A stretch of DNA of 64,000 nt from Shewanella halotolerans (GCF_019457535.1 NZ_CP080417.1:2108001-2172000); one strand, 5' to 3'. Positions 37,858-47,079 are shown, numbered from the stretch's first letter. Program-made: numbers and translations. Notes: generated by a model not told the origin, from the sequence alone.

Positions 37858-37966
37858 TTATCTTGCAAGCAAAGGGAAAGTAGGCGTGTTATTTAATCGC
37901 CCGTCTTGGCTATACTCATGCTAGTTACTGGGGCGAGTCAGCCTTAGCGTATTAAGGATTAAAATA

Positions 37967-39898
37967 ATGGTAGAAAAGATCACGGCCATGTTGGGGTTAG
38001 TGGGGATCTTGTCAATTGTGTGTCAGTGGCTTGGTTGGCGCCTGCGACTGCCGGCGATACTCCCCTTGTTGCTCTGTGGTCTGTTGGTGGGGCCTGTATT
38101 TAATTTGCTGGATCCCGATGCCATTTTTGGCGATCTGCTGTTTCCTGTGATCTCCCTCGGGGTAGCGGTGATCCTGTTTGAAGGCGCACTGACACTCAAT
38201 TTCTCCGAGATCCGCGAACATGGCCGCATGGTGACCCATCTGGTGTCGCTCGGCACCTTAGTCACTTGGCTCTGTATCGGTGTTGCGACGCACTTTATCA
38301 TGGGGTTCTCTTGGGAGCTTGCCATGTTGTTTGGCGCGCTGGTGGTGGTGACCGGCCCTACGGTGATCGTGCCTATGCTGCGCAGCATCAAGCCAAAATC
38401 CCAATTGGCCAGTATTTTGCGCTGGGAAGGGATAGTGATCGACCCCATCGGTGCCTTGCTGGCCGTCTTAGTGTTTGAATACTTGACTGTGGCCGCTGAG
38501 CCCGCCAGTCATGTGTTGCTCTCGCTGTTTTCCATGCTGGGTGTCGGCCTGGGACTTGGCGCCCTGTTTGGTTATGGCATAGGGGTGATGCTGCGCCGTG
38601 CCTGGGTGCCGCATTATCTTAAGAATACCGCCGTGCTCACCATTATGCTGGGGGCCTTCGTGGCCTCTAACCTGCTGCAGGAAGAGTCTGGCCTGCTTAC
38701 CGTGACCGTGATGGGGATCTGGTTGGCGAACATGCGTGGTGTGGATATTGGTGAGATCATCGAATTTAAGGAGACGCTCACCGTACTCTTCATCTCGGGC
38801 CTGTTTATTTTGCTGGCGGCCAGGTTGGACTCTACCGCGCTAATGCAGCTGGGATGGCAGGGGCTGGCGCTTTTGTTGGTGGTGATGTTTATCGCCAGAC
38901 CTTTAAGTGTCTGGTGCTGCGCCGTGGGCACCTCGCTGCCTCGCGCCGATAAATGGTTTCTCAGCTGGGTGGCCCCGCGGGGGATAGTCGCGGCGGCGGT
39001 GTCTTCGCTGTTTGCCATCAAGCTTGAGCGCCTCGGGGTGGCGGGTGCCGACAAGATTGTGCCGCTGGTATTTTTGATCATCATAGGCACAGTGGTATCG
39101 CAGAGCCTCACGGCCGGGGCCTGGGCGCGGTTCTTAGGGGTGAAGGCGGGCTCTGCTCAGGGGCTGCTGATTTTTGGCGCCTCCAAGTTTGCCAGAGAGC
39201 TTGCCAAGGTACTTCTCCAGAAGAATGTGTCTGTGGTCTTGGCAGATAACAACTGGGATAACATACGTTTATCGCGCATGGATAATATTCCCGTGTACTT
39301 TGGTAACCCCGCCTCAGAGCATGCCGATAACGCGTTGGATATGACTGGATTGGGTCGCCTCCTGGTCTTGTCTCCCTATCGTCAGCTCAATCCGCTGGTG
39401 ACTTTTCATTTTCAAGATATTCTCGGCAAGAATAAGGTGTTTGGCCTGAGAAGCGGCGAGGGTAACAGCGCCCGCCATCAGTTGTCCGAGTCTTATTTAG
39501 AGCGTCTGTGCCTGTTTGGCGACAATGTTACCTATGCAAGGCTCGCCAGCACCATCGCCAAGGGCGGCAAGATCAAGAGTACCAGCCTGACGGAGAACTT
39601 TAGCTTTGCCGATTTTAAGCAGCGCTACGGTGAAGGCGCCTTGCCGCTCATCTATCTGCAAGAGGGCAAGGTGAAGCTTATTACCCAGGCGGTGGATGAC
39701 TTGCCTGTGGGCATAGAGCTTATTAGCCTACTATCCGAAGAGGCGCTCAATGTGGCGCTGCTGGCCGATGAGAAGAGGGCGGCAGCGTCCATTGAAGACG
39801 GTGAATGTGTGCTTTCTACGTCAGTTGATGGGAATCAGGAAAGTAAAAGCAGTCAGCAGCCGTCAGCAGTGACAGCTGACGAGAAAGCGGCAGGTTAA
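37967..39898 (+). CDS. Sodium/proton antiporter (CPA1) with TrkA-N domain
   Basis: A 643-residue inner-membrane protein. About 11-13 hydrophobic helices fill residues 1-390, with the CPA1 motifs LFEGALTLNF and RWEGIVIDPIGALLAVLVF (the acidic ion-binding pair region) and SWVAPRGIVAAAV. A C-terminal TrkA-N-like Rossmann domain follows (LLIFGASKFARELAKVLL, about 399-416, and VVLADNNWDN), likely nucleotide gated. It probably exchanges Na+ or K+ for protons. The last 40 residues are a low-complexity Ser/Gln/Ala tail. It lies just outside the island and has the core base composition. Confidence 0.92.
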   Translation: MVEKITAMLGLVGILSIVCQWLGWRLRLPAILPLLLCGLLVGPVFNLLDPDAIFGDLLFPVISLGVAVILFEGALTLNFSEIREHGRMVTHLVSLGTLVTWLCIGVATHFIMGFSWELAMLFGALVVVTGPTVIVPMLRSIKPKSQLASILRWEGIVIDPIGALLAVLVFEYLTVAAEPASHVLLSLFSMLGVGLGLGALFGYGIGVMLRRAWVPHYLKNTAVLTIMLGAFVASNLLQEESGLLTVTVMGIWLANMRGVDIGEIIEFKETLTVLFISGLFILLAARLDSTALMQLGWQGLALLLVVMFIARPLSVWCCAVGTSLPRADKWFLSWVAPRGIVAAAVSSLFAIKLERLGVAGADKIVPLVFLIIIGTVVSQSLTAGAWARFLGVKAGSAQGLLIFGASKFARELAKVLLQKNVSVVLADNNWDNIRLSRMDNIPVYFGNPASEHADNALDMTGLGRLLVLSPYRQLNPLVTFHFQDILGKNKVFGLRSGEGNSARHQLSESYLERLCLFGDNVTYARLASTIAKGGKIKSTSLTENFSFADFKQRYGEGALPLIYLQEGKVKLITQAVDDLPVGIELISLLSEEALNVALLADEKRAAASIEDGECVLSTSVDGNQESKSSQQPSAVTADEKAAG

Positions 39899-39952
39899 TG
39901 TTTTAGCTTCAATCTTTCTCGCTTGAATAATAGAGTTTGCAGTTTTGGACAT

Positions 39953-39980
39953 AAAAAAGGAGGCGGTTGCCTCCTTTTTT
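39953..39980. terminator. Bidirectional terminator between antiporter gene and fadE
   Basis: A-run, GGAGGC-GGTT-GCCTCC stem-loop and T-run. Serves the convergent plus-strand antiporter gene and minus-strand fadE. Confidence 0.9.
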
Positions 39981-40004
39981 TACGAATCAGCTTTCGCCTT
40001 GAGT

Positions 40005-42452
40005 TCAGGCGGCCTGATGTTGAGTCTCATTGTCTAGGGTCTGGGCTCTGAGCTCGGCTGGGTCGAAGTCATCGACATTGATTGACTTCATGCGGCCGAT
40101 TTCGGCGCGCTCGAGCAGCGCTACTTCCTCATCGCTCAAGATCCCCAGTGCCTTACCCTCGGCGGCTAGCTTATCCAGCCACATGAAGGGGTGGCGTTTA
40201 CCGGTTGCCTTGCAGATCTTATCGTGCAGCGGTTCACAGGCCAGAATGTCTTTAAAGGTCTGCTCCTGAATACCGACGGCGTTGAATGGAGACGGTGTCC
40301 AGAACTGGCCTTTACCCAGACGGTCACGGCTTGCACAAGGGGTTTGCATGATTTTAGCCACCTTATGATCCAGAACATCGCTTGGACGTTTAATTGGACG
40401 ACCAAATGGGAAGAGGATGACTCTTAGCACGCGGCCCAGTCCCATCGGGAAGTTGTTGAGCAGATCGTCCAGCGAGTCTTGCAGCTTGTAGAGGGCATCT
40501 TCAACCGCCCATTGTACTAGCACAAGATCTTCACTCTGACGGCCTTCGTCCTGATAACGCTTCAGGGTCGCCGAGGCCAAATACAGCTGACTTAGCAGGT
40601 CGCCAAGACGGGCCGAGACGCGCTCTTTACGCTTAAGACCACCACCAAGGGTTGCCATGGCCAGATCCGATAGCAGGGCCAGGTTGGCACTGAAACGGTT
40701 CATGTGCTGATAGTAACGCTTAGTCTTGTCCTTGTACGGGCTGTTCGAGAAGTAGCTCGAGGTCAAGCCCAACCAGAAGCTACGCACCAGGTTGCTGGTG
40801 GTAAAGCCGATATGACCAAACAGGGCAGAGTCGAAGTCGTTCAGCGACTTATGCATGTCAGGATCAAATGCCGCTTCCATTTCGGCTAAGACATAAGGAT
40901 GGCAACGGATCGCCCCTTGACCATAGATGATCATAGAGCGGGTCAGAATGTTAGCCCCTTCAACGGTAATGGCGATAGGCGCCGCCTGATAGCCGCGGCC
41001 CAGGTAGTTGTTCTCGCCCAGACAGACACCTTTACCACCGTGAATGTCCATGGCGTCGATGACGCATTTCTGCATTCTGTCGGTCAGGTGATACTTAACG
41101 ATGGCCGAGATAACCGATGGCTTCTCGCCAAGATCGATACCTGTGGTAGTCAGGGTAGTGACCGCATCCATCAGATAGGCGTTGCCGCCGATGCGAGCCA
41201 TTGGCTCTTCGATCCCTTCCAGCTTACCGATAGGCAGCTTGAACTGACGACGAATGCGGGCGTAGGCACCTGTGGCCACTGCCGCGGTTTTGATGCCGCC
41301 GGCTGAGTTAGAAGGTAGGGTGATGCCGCGTCCAACCGAGAGACACTCGACCAGCATGCGCCAGCCCTGACCGGCCATCTCTGGACCACCGATGATAAAG
41401 TCCAGGGGAACGAACACTTCGTTTCCGCGTGTCGGACCGTTTTGGAACATACAGTTAAGCGGGAAGTGACGACGACCGGTTTCGACGCCAGGCACATCCG
41501 TTGGGATCAGGGCGCAGGTGATGCCCAGCTCTTCCTTGTCACCCAGCAGTTTGTCGGGATCTTGCAGCTTAAACGCCAGACCCAGCACGGTCGCAACCGG
41601 CGCCAGGGTGATATAGCGTTTGTTCCAGGTCAGTTTCATCCCCAGCACTTCTTCGCCTTGCCATTGGCCTTTACAGACGATACCAAAGTCAGGGATGGCG
41701 CCAGCATCCGACCCCGCTTCCGGGCTGGTTAGGGCGAAACAGGGAACTTCCAGGCCTTTGGCCAGGCGAGGTAGATAATGATCTTGCTGCGCCGGGGTAC
41801 CATAGTGCTGTAGCAGCTCGCCGGGGCCGAGTGAGTTAGGCACGCCGACGGTTGAGGCCAGCTCGCTAGAGACACCCGCCAGCTTTTGCAGTACGCGAGA
41901 CTGGGCATAGGCAGAGAATTCCAGACCGCCGTACTTTTTCTTGATGATCATGGCGAAGAAGCCGTTGTCTTTGAGGTATTGCCAGATAGATTCGGGCAGG
42001 TCGCCGAGCTGATGAGAAACCTGATGCTGGTTGAGCATCTTACACACTTCCTCAACCGGTCCTTCGAGGAAGGCTTGCTCTTCTGCGGTCAGACGGGCGA
42101 CCGGATAGTTGTGCAGCTTCTTCCAGTTAGGCTTACCGGCAAAGAGATCCGCTTCCCACCAGGTGGTACCGGCTTCGATCGCTTCTTTTTCGGTGGAAGA
42201 CATCTCCGGCATGATCCCTTTATAGAGTTTCAGCAGCGGACGGGTGATCACGCTCTTTCTGAAGGCACCTATGTTAAGCGGTAGGGCGATGGCCAGAAAG
42301 ACCAGCCAGGCAAGGGGGGAAATGCTCGCGGTTGCTGTACCCAGTGCCATCACGATAGCCGCGATGATGGTCGAGGTCAGCAGGGATACTCTAAGGTAGG
42401 CTAAGGCGCCTAACGCAAAGAGCATCACAAAAATCCAAAGTAAGCTAGTCAC
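40005..42452 (-). CDS. fadE: Acyl-CoA dehydrogenase FadE
   Basis: Catalyses the first, FAD-dependent step of fatty acid beta-oxidation. Length of 815 equals that of E. coli FadE (814), a long form with extra N- and C-terminal parts. Two hydrophobic helices at the very N-terminus (SLLWIFVMLFALGALAYL and the next) suggest membrane association. Acyl-CoA dehydrogenase segments are clear: CFALTSPEAGSDAGA (about residue 246), MKLTWNKRYITLAPVA, and AMDIHGGKGVCLGENN. The gene is divergent from yafJ, as in E. coli, and a PsrA-like palindrome sits in the gap. Confidence 0.97.
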   Translation of the reverse strand: MTSLLWIFVMLFALGALAYLRVSLLTSTIIAAIVMALGTATASISPLAWLVFLAIALPLNIGAFRKSVITRPLLKLYKGIMPEMSSTEKEAIEAGTTWWEADLFAGKPNWKKLHNYPVARLTAEEQAFLEGPVEEVCKMLNQHQVSHQLGDLPESIWQYLKDNGFFAMIIKKKYGGLEFSAYAQSRVLQKLAGVSSELASTVGVPNSLGPGELLQHYGTPAQQDHYLPRLAKGLEVPCFALTSPEAGSDAGAIPDFGIVCKGQWQGEEVLGMKLTWNKRYITLAPVATVLGLAFKLQDPDKLLGDKEELGITCALIPTDVPGVETGRRHFPLNCMFQNGPTRGNEVFVPLDFIIGGPEMAGQGWRMLVECLSVGRGITLPSNSAGGIKTAAVATGAYARIRRQFKLPIGKLEGIEEPMARIGGNAYLMDAVTTLTTTGIDLGEKPSVISAIVKYHLTDRMQKCVIDAMDIHGGKGVCLGENNYLGRGYQAAPIAITVEGANILTRSMIIYGQGAIRCHPYVLAEMEAAFDPDMHKSLNDFDSALFGHIGFTTSNLVRSFWLGLTSSYFSNSPYKDKTKRYYQHMNRFSANLALLSDLAMATLGGGLKRKERVSARLGDLLSQLYLASATLKRYQDEGRQSEDLVLVQWAVEDALYKLQDSLDDLLNNFPMGLGRVLRVILFPFGRPIKRPSDVLDHKVAKIMQTPCASRDRLGKGQFWTPSPFNAVGIQEQTFKDILACEPLHDKICKATGKRHPFMWLDKLAAEGKALGILSDEEVALLERAEIGRMKSINVDDFDPAELRAQTLDNETQHQAA

Positions 42453-42588
42453 GGTAATTCTCCTTCAATAGCGACCGAAAGCTGCTCTATGTCAGCATTT
42501 TTTATATGACCATTATCACAATTATAGATGCTGGTCAGACCTGTGTCGCATAAAATCTAACCCTATGGCGGGTTTTATACAAGTATTT

Positions 42589-42605
42589 TTCAAACAATTG
42601 TTTAA
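42589..42605. promoter_or_regulatory. Candidate PsrA operator upstream of fadE
   Basis: TTCAAACAATTGTTTAA contains CAAAC-N4-GTTT, close to the published PsrA pattern (G/C)AAAC(N2-4)GTTT(G/C). PsrA represses fatty acid oxidation genes in Pseudomonas and Shewanella. It lies 137 bases upstream of fadE and 88 bases upstream of yafJ. Assignment rests on motif and context only. Confidence 0.5.
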
Positions 42606-42692
42606 CTTTTTTGTTGAGGCGAGGATTCCACAAATTGGGTCAAGTCGTTAGAATTAAATAAGATAAGCAATTTAGAGTTAAGGTGTCTGTTT

Positions 42693-43478
42693 ATGTGTGA
42701 GTTGCTGGCCATGAGTGCCAATGTGCCCACGGATATCGTGTTTAGTTTTACCGGGCTGGCAGAGCGTGGTGGCGTCACAGGTCCCCATGTCGATGGTTGG
42801 GGGATCACCTTCTATGAAGGTAAGGGCAGCCGCACCTTTAAGGATGCCTGCCCGAGTAGCCAGTCCCATGTGGCGCAGTTGATCAAGTCTTACCCCATCA
42901 AGAGTGAAGTGGTGGTTAGTCATATCCGCCAGGCTAATCGCGGCTGTGTGTCGCTGGAAAATACCCACCCCTTCACCCGCGAGTTATGGGGACGCTACTG
43001 GACCTATGCCCATAATGGTCAGCTTAGCGATTATCAGCAAAAATTTGCGGTGCGCCGTTATCAGCCTGTGGGTGATACTGACAGCGAACTGGCGTTTTGC
43101 TGGATTTTAGAGAAGGTGGTGGAGCGTTTTGGCGATCAGGCGCCTGCGGATCTGCTGCCCGTTTATCGGTTTATCGCCACCTTGGCCGATGAGATCCGCG
43201 CCCTTGGGGTGTTTAACATGATCTTGAGCGACGGTGAGCATCTGATGAGCTATTGCAGCAATAACCTGTGTCACATCACCCGACGGGCTCCTTTTGGTAA
43301 GGCCAAGCTTATCGATACCGATGTGGTGATCGATTTCGACAAGGAGACCACGCCCAACGATATCGTCACCGTTATCGCGACCAGGCCGCTGACCGATAAT
43401 GAAGACTGGCATATTCTTAAGCCCGGAGAGTGGAAGCTGTTTGCCCGGGGCGAGCTTGTTTTAACTCAAGAAGGCTAA
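42693..43478 (+). CDS. yafJ: Class II glutamine amidotransferase YafJ
   Basis: A 261-residue N-terminal nucleophile amidotransferase. The catalytic Cys is residue 2 (MCELLAMSANVP), and the glutamine-site segments HVDGWGITFYEG, SHIRQANRG and ENTHPFTRELWG are intact, as are AHNGQLSDY and GDTDSELAFCWIL. The acceptor substrate is unknown. It sits next to fadE as in E. coli. AAGG lies about 8 bases before the ATG. The stop codon lies inside the first unit of a short tandem repeat. Confidence 0.93.
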   Translation: MCELLAMSANVPTDIVFSFTGLAERGGVTGPHVDGWGITFYEGKGSRTFKDACPSSQSHVAQLIKSYPIKSEVVVSHIRQANRGCVSLENTHPFTRELWGRYWTYAHNGQLSDYQQKFAVRRYQPVGDTDSELAFCWILEKVVERFGDQAPADLLPVYRFIATLADEIRALGVFNMILSDGEHLMSYCSNNLCHITRRAPFGKAKLIDTDVVIDFDKETTPNDIVTVIATRPLTDNEDWHILKPGEWKLFARGELVLTQEG

Positions 43479-43558
43479 AGCCAAGAGAGCTAAAGCCAAG
43501 AGCTGAAGCCAATAGAGGTTAAGCGTAGAGAGCTTAAGTTAAAGAGCTTAGGCCAAGC
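43475..43558 (+). repeat. Degenerate 15-bp repeat after yafJ
   Basis: Two near-perfect units of GCTAAAGCCAAGAGA start at 43475 and 43490 and are followed by several decayed copies (GAAGCCAATAG, AGAGCTTAAG, AGAGCTTAGGCCAAG). The first unit includes the yafJ stop codon. Non-coding. Confidence 0.6.
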
Positions 43559-43590
43559 AAACGGTTAGTTGTAAACGTTGGAAAAAGCGA

Positions 43591-43612
43591 AGGGGCCTAA
43601 GGCCCCTTTTTA
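43591..43612 (+). terminator. Terminator after yafJ
   Basis: AGGGGCC-TAA-GGCCCCT stem-loop with a T-run, 113 bases after the yafJ stop. Confidence 0.85.
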
Positions 43613-43720
43613 ATGCTGATGTTGGTAGTGCTAATCCTTTGGGCAGAATGCGCGCGTGATTCAGACAAGTAACTCAGTCTATGTTTGATTGTCTATGGCT
43701 GACTTTTTATGGCTGACTTT

Positions 43721-44536
43721 CTATGGGTGAGATTGGTTTTGTCTGTCTACGAGGGCCTTGGCCTGTTCACCTGTCTGTTGATTCGTCTGTTTATTTGTCT
43801 GCTCGCTGGTTTGTGCCATAGTCGGCTCGTTGTACTGATAATTAAGCAGGGTGATATCCAGTTGTTTGCTGCCCTTCTCGAAGTGGGTGAGCCTGATAGG
43901 CAGATAACCGAGTTCGGGTGACATCCAGAAAAAGGTTTGGCGTTTATCGTTGTCCCGCACCACCTCTATCTTGACCGTCTCATAGGTGCCGCTCGCGATC
44001 ACCATGCGCTCCTTGCCGACCACCTTAAAGTCATACTCATCTATCTCGCCGCTCTTGAGCATCTTGTAGTGCAGCTTATTGCCGCCCTTCATGATATCTA
44101 GCCTAAACTGCAGCTGAACCATTAGAGGGTCGAAGAGATCCGGGGTATAGGGAAACTTTGCCCGTTCATCCTTGTAGCGGCTGTGCACCAGTTTCTGATC
44201 CAGTACATAGGCGGATTGTTCCTGATAGTCGGAGCCTGTACCGCTGCGGTTATGGGTGAAACGCATGGGGATTAGCTGCTCACCATCCTTGCTGAAGGTA
44301 CTGATGACGGTGCGTTTATCCCACAGCATCAAGAGGCTGACGTCGCTGTCGAAACGATATTGGTACAAGTTGCCCTGAGGCGCCGGCAGCTGATAGCGCG
44401 CCTTACCCAGCTCTATGCTGCCGTAGTTCACCTGATACTCGGCTGTGTGGGGGGTCAAGGGGTATTCATCGGCCTGTGCGGTAAGGGCAATGGCACAGAA
44501 AGATGAAATCATGAATGCGGATTTGAATATCGACAA
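43721..44536 (-). CDS. DUF3108 periplasmic protein
   Basis: About 271 residues from a TTG start at 44536, chosen because GGGAGAAGG lies just upstream and the N-terminus then forms a clean signal peptide (FKSAFMISSFCAIALTAQA). A frame from 44605 would overlap the upstream gene and break the signal sequence. DUF3108 features are present: AEYQVNYGSIELGKARYQL, YRFDSDVSLLMLWDKR and the late FWMSPELGYLPIRL. Function of DUF3108 is unknown; an envelope role is likely. The last 30 residues are a Thr/Gln repeat tail (TSEQTNKQTNQQTGEQ). It follows the ATL gene by 23 bases. Confidence 0.88.
   Translation of the reverse strand: MSIFKSAFMISSFCAIALTAQADEYPLTPHTAEYQVNYGSIELGKARYQLPAPQGNLYQYRFDSDVSLLMLWDKRTVISTFSKDGEQLIPMRFTHNRSGTGSDYQEQSAYVLDQKLVHSRYKDERAKFPYTPDLFDPLMVQLQFRLDIMKGGNKLHYKMLKSGEIDEYDFKVVGKERMVIASGTYETVKIEVVRDNDKRQTFFWMSPELGYLPIRLTHFEKGSKQLDITLLNYQYNEPTMAQTSEQTNKQTNQQTGEQAKALVDRQNQSHP
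43764..43811 (-). repeat. 12-bp tandem repeat in the DUF3108 tail
   Basis: Four imperfect 12-base units of TGTTnAnTnGTC type on the plus strand encode the (E/N/Q)QTn-type four-residue repeat at the C-terminus of the DUF3108 protein. Confidence 0.7.
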
Positions 44537-44559
44537 GGCCTTCTCCCGGTAACTATAGG

Positions 44560-44910
44560 CTAAAAGGGTAATGCAAACACTAGGGTCGCCAGATCCGGCT
44601 GCCACTCATACTTGGACAGCTTAACCCTACCTCGGTTCACTTCTATCGCTTCACTTCTTAATCTCTGCATCTGCTCGATAAAATGGGGGCTGGTCTCGGG
44701 AAATGCGATCTTGCCTTGGCTGTTGATCACCCTATGCCAGGGAAGCTCCAATGTATCGGGCGCCATCTTGAGGGCGCGGGAGACGTAGCGTGCCCGCCCG
44801 GGAAGCCCCGCGAGATCGGCTATCTTGCCATAGGAGCTGACCTTCCCCTCGGGGATCAGGGCAATCACATGCCATATCTTGGCCATGGGTGATAACTGTG
44901 TCTGATCCAC
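44560..44910 (-). CDS. Alkyltransferase-like DNA repair protein (ATL)
   Basis: A 116-residue protein with the fold of the O6-alkylguanine-DNA methyltransferase C-terminal domain. Segments VIALIPEGKVSSYGKIADLAG and GRARYVSRALK (DNA-binding HTH with the arginine finger) are clear. The active-site PCHRV is PWHRVI here, so the acceptor Cys is replaced by Trp. That defines ATLs, which bind O6-alkylguanine and recruit nucleotide excision repair instead of transferring the alkyl group. It lies just upstream of the DUF3108 gene and may share its transcript. Confidence 0.92.
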   Translation of the reverse strand: MDQTQLSPMAKIWHVIALIPEGKVSSYGKIADLAGLPGRARYVSRALKMAPDTLELPWHRVINSQGKIAFPETSPHFIEQMQRLRSEAIEVNRGRVKLSKYEWQPDLATLVFALPF

Positions 44911-45251
44911 GTGTTCTCCGTTTTGGCCCTAAGGCCTCTGCATATTAGGCTAGTGATCTATTGCTTGAGCCCTGAGCGTTTAGCTCAAAGCGCTTAACTT
45001 AAGCACGCCTCTGTCTGGCTCAAGGCTATGTTCTGATAGTAAACCAGATTTTTTATAATTTCTAAGGTTAAAAGGAGAGTCAAACTATCCGAGAGCCTGA
45101 GCGGCGAGAGAGGCGAGATGAGGGAGATAGTTGCTGTAGTGCTTGACCGCTAGGTTGTGAGTTGTCAGGGGAAAAAGAACAGACAGGTTCTTGTCGCTCG
45201 GCCTGTCTGTTCAACTGTCTGTTTACTTATCTGCGTAAAGCGGCGGTTTCG
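44911..45251. other. Intergenic stretch between ATL and MFS genes
   Basis: 341 bases with no gene found. It holds the minus-strand terminator of the MFS gene (45171-45212) and, nearer 44911, must hold the ATL promoter, which I could not define. Confidence 0.5.
45171..45212 (-). terminator. Terminator of the MFS carrier gene
   Basis: On the minus strand GAACAGACAGG - 14-base loop - CCTGTCTGTTC is followed by a run of five T. It lies 40 bases after the stop of the MFS gene. Confidence 0.8.
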
Positions 45252-46973
45252 CTAGCCTTGCGCGCCCAAGGCGGTTGGTTGCGCCTGTGATAGCGCCTGT
45301 TTGGCACCAAAGCGGTGAAACAGTACCAGGCCTATGGCAGCCAGCAGGCCGAAGCCGCCTATGATGTACCACATCAGGGCAGGCTGCCCGGCGCCCTTAG
45401 CCACTTCGGCGTAGAGGTAACCCGATAGCGGGCCCGCCAGCAGGAAGCCGATGGCAGATGAGACGAAATAGTAGCCCATAAACATCGCCTTCTTATCCTG
45501 GGGCGCGAAGCTGGCCACATATTCCTGGCTCTTAGGAGACGCCACCATCTCGCCGATAGAGAAGACTAAGATAGAGGTGAGCACCATGGCGCCGCCCATG
45601 AGTATGCCGTGGGCCAGTCCGCCAAGTGCCGTGCCCAGTGCCAGGATGAGGGTGCCGGCTACCAGTACGGGTAGTGGACTGAAGCGCTCGGCGATGCGAC
45701 TCACCATCACCTGCATTAGCACGATGGAGAGGAAGTTCAAGCCGATAAGGTATTCGGGGTTAACCTGACGATACTGCTGGACGAACTGCTGACTATATTG
45801 ATTGGCCAGCTCTGGGCTTTGTGCGATTGCGCCAAGGGCTGCGCCCAGCTCCTCCCTTGGGATCATTACTTTGGCATGCACCAAGTCGAAGTAGGCCTCT
45901 GACAGACTCTGACTCCCGGTGGTGTAGGCTTTTGCCGCGCTCAGAAGCTCGTCGCTAAGCAGAGTGATATCCACGGGGGCGAAGAAGTCGAGCAGTCCGG
46001 GCCAGGAGGCGAGCATAGCGACCAGGTCTGAGGTATCGACAAAGTCACGGATATAGATGGGCAGGGTGATAAAGATCTGCTGGTAGACCATCCAGAAGCC
46101 GGAGAGGATAAGCAGGTAGATCACGAAGGGCTTGTTGCCCAGGGCGATCTTCTGTTGATACCAGGGTAGTTGCTTGTCTGACTTGGCCAGCGCGTTCCAG
46201 AGAAAATGCAGGCTAAACCACACCAGATAGATGGTGAGGCAATGCTCGCCACTGATCCACTTGGCGCCGTAGGAGAGCAGGATCACTAAGGTGCCGAAAA
46301 ATAGCAGGGCGAAACGGGCGTTGCCCAGTACCTCCTGAATATCGCGTAACACCTGAGACAGTGGCTTGCCCCGTTGCTGGTGGGGATCCGTTGGCTCGCG
46401 ATAGAAGAAGGTCGCCGGTATGAAGTTAATGCCTATCCAGATCGCCGACATGATGAAGACCCAGTCCCAACTGATGGCGCGGACATAACCTGCGATGAAG
46501 GGGCCGAGGAAGCCGCCCACATTGACCATCATATAGAAGATGCCAAAACCCAGGCCGCGGTTGGTGTGATCTGTGGTGCGTGCCACAGTGCCCGTCACCA
46601 CAGGTTTAAAGCAGGCCGCGCCTATGGCGACCCCCATGAAGGCGATGAAGAAGCCGCTAAAGCTGCTCACCTGACCCAGGAGGAAATAGCTGGGGCACAT
46701 GATGGCGTAGGCGATCAGGAACATCTTACGGTAGCCATAGCGATCGGCCAGTGCGCCGGTAAGTACAGGAAACAGGTAGAGAAAGAAGGGGATCATTCCC
46801 TGCAGCAGGCCACGCTCCTGTTCGCTAAAGCCTAAGCCGCCTTGATGGGCGGGAGAGGTCATGTAGAGGGAGGAGAGGGTAAAGAAGCCATACCAGGCGA
46901 GACGCTCGAAGATCTCCATGGTGTTGGCCACATAAAAGGTACTGGGCAGAGGGGTACGTGTAGGGGTCGTCAT
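45252..46973 (-). CDS. MFS transporter, POT/PTR-like
   Basis: A 573-residue membrane carrier with about 12-14 hydrophobic helices. The N-terminus MEIFERLAWYGFFTLSSLYM resembles the E-x-x-E-R-F/L-x-x-Y-G motif of proton-coupled oligopeptide transporters (POT), and GALADRYGYRKMFLIAY is the MFS loop 2-3 signature. Later MMVNVGGFLGPFIAGYV also fits. Residues about 315-400 form a mainly hydrophilic, possibly helical insertion between two transmembrane segments that ordinary POT carriers lack. The substrate is unknown. Single gene, divergent from def, with its own terminator. Confidence 0.8.
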   Translation of the reverse strand: MTTPTRTPLPSTFYVANTMEIFERLAWYGFFTLSSLYMTSPAHQGGLGFSEQERGLLQGMIPFFLYLFPVLTGALADRYGYRKMFLIAYAIMCPSYFLLGQVSSFSGFFIAFMGVAIGAACFKPVVTGTVARTTDHTNRGLGFGIFYMMVNVGGFLGPFIAGYVRAISWDWVFIMSAIWIGINFIPATFFYREPTDPHQQRGKPLSQVLRDIQEVLGNARFALLFFGTLVILLSYGAKWISGEHCLTIYLVWFSLHFLWNALAKSDKQLPWYQQKIALGNKPFVIYLLILSGFWMVYQQIFITLPIYIRDFVDTSDLVAMLASWPGLLDFFAPVDITLLSDELLSAAKAYTTGSQSLSEAYFDLVHAKVMIPREELGAALGAIAQSPELANQYSQQFVQQYRQVNPEYLIGLNFLSIVLMQVMVSRIAERFSPLPVLVAGTLILALGTALGGLAHGILMGGAMVLTSILVFSIGEMVASPKSQEYVASFAPQDKKAMFMGYYFVSSAIGFLLAGPLSGYLYAEVAKGAGQPALMWYIIGGFGLLAAIGLVLFHRFGAKQALSQAQPTALGAQG

Positions 46974-47079
46974 TATTATTCTCGTATATTGTATACATTT
47001 GTCTGATCATGCTATCGACTTGGGCGATGAAATACAAGTCGCCGGCAAGGCTTGGCCTGAAGGGAAAACCCGATTGCGG

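Noticed and set aside
37858..37966. Possible attachment-site copy of the tRNA-Asp 3' end at the distal island border
   Set aside because: Only CGAGTC is shared with the tRNA; too short to be a direct repeat.
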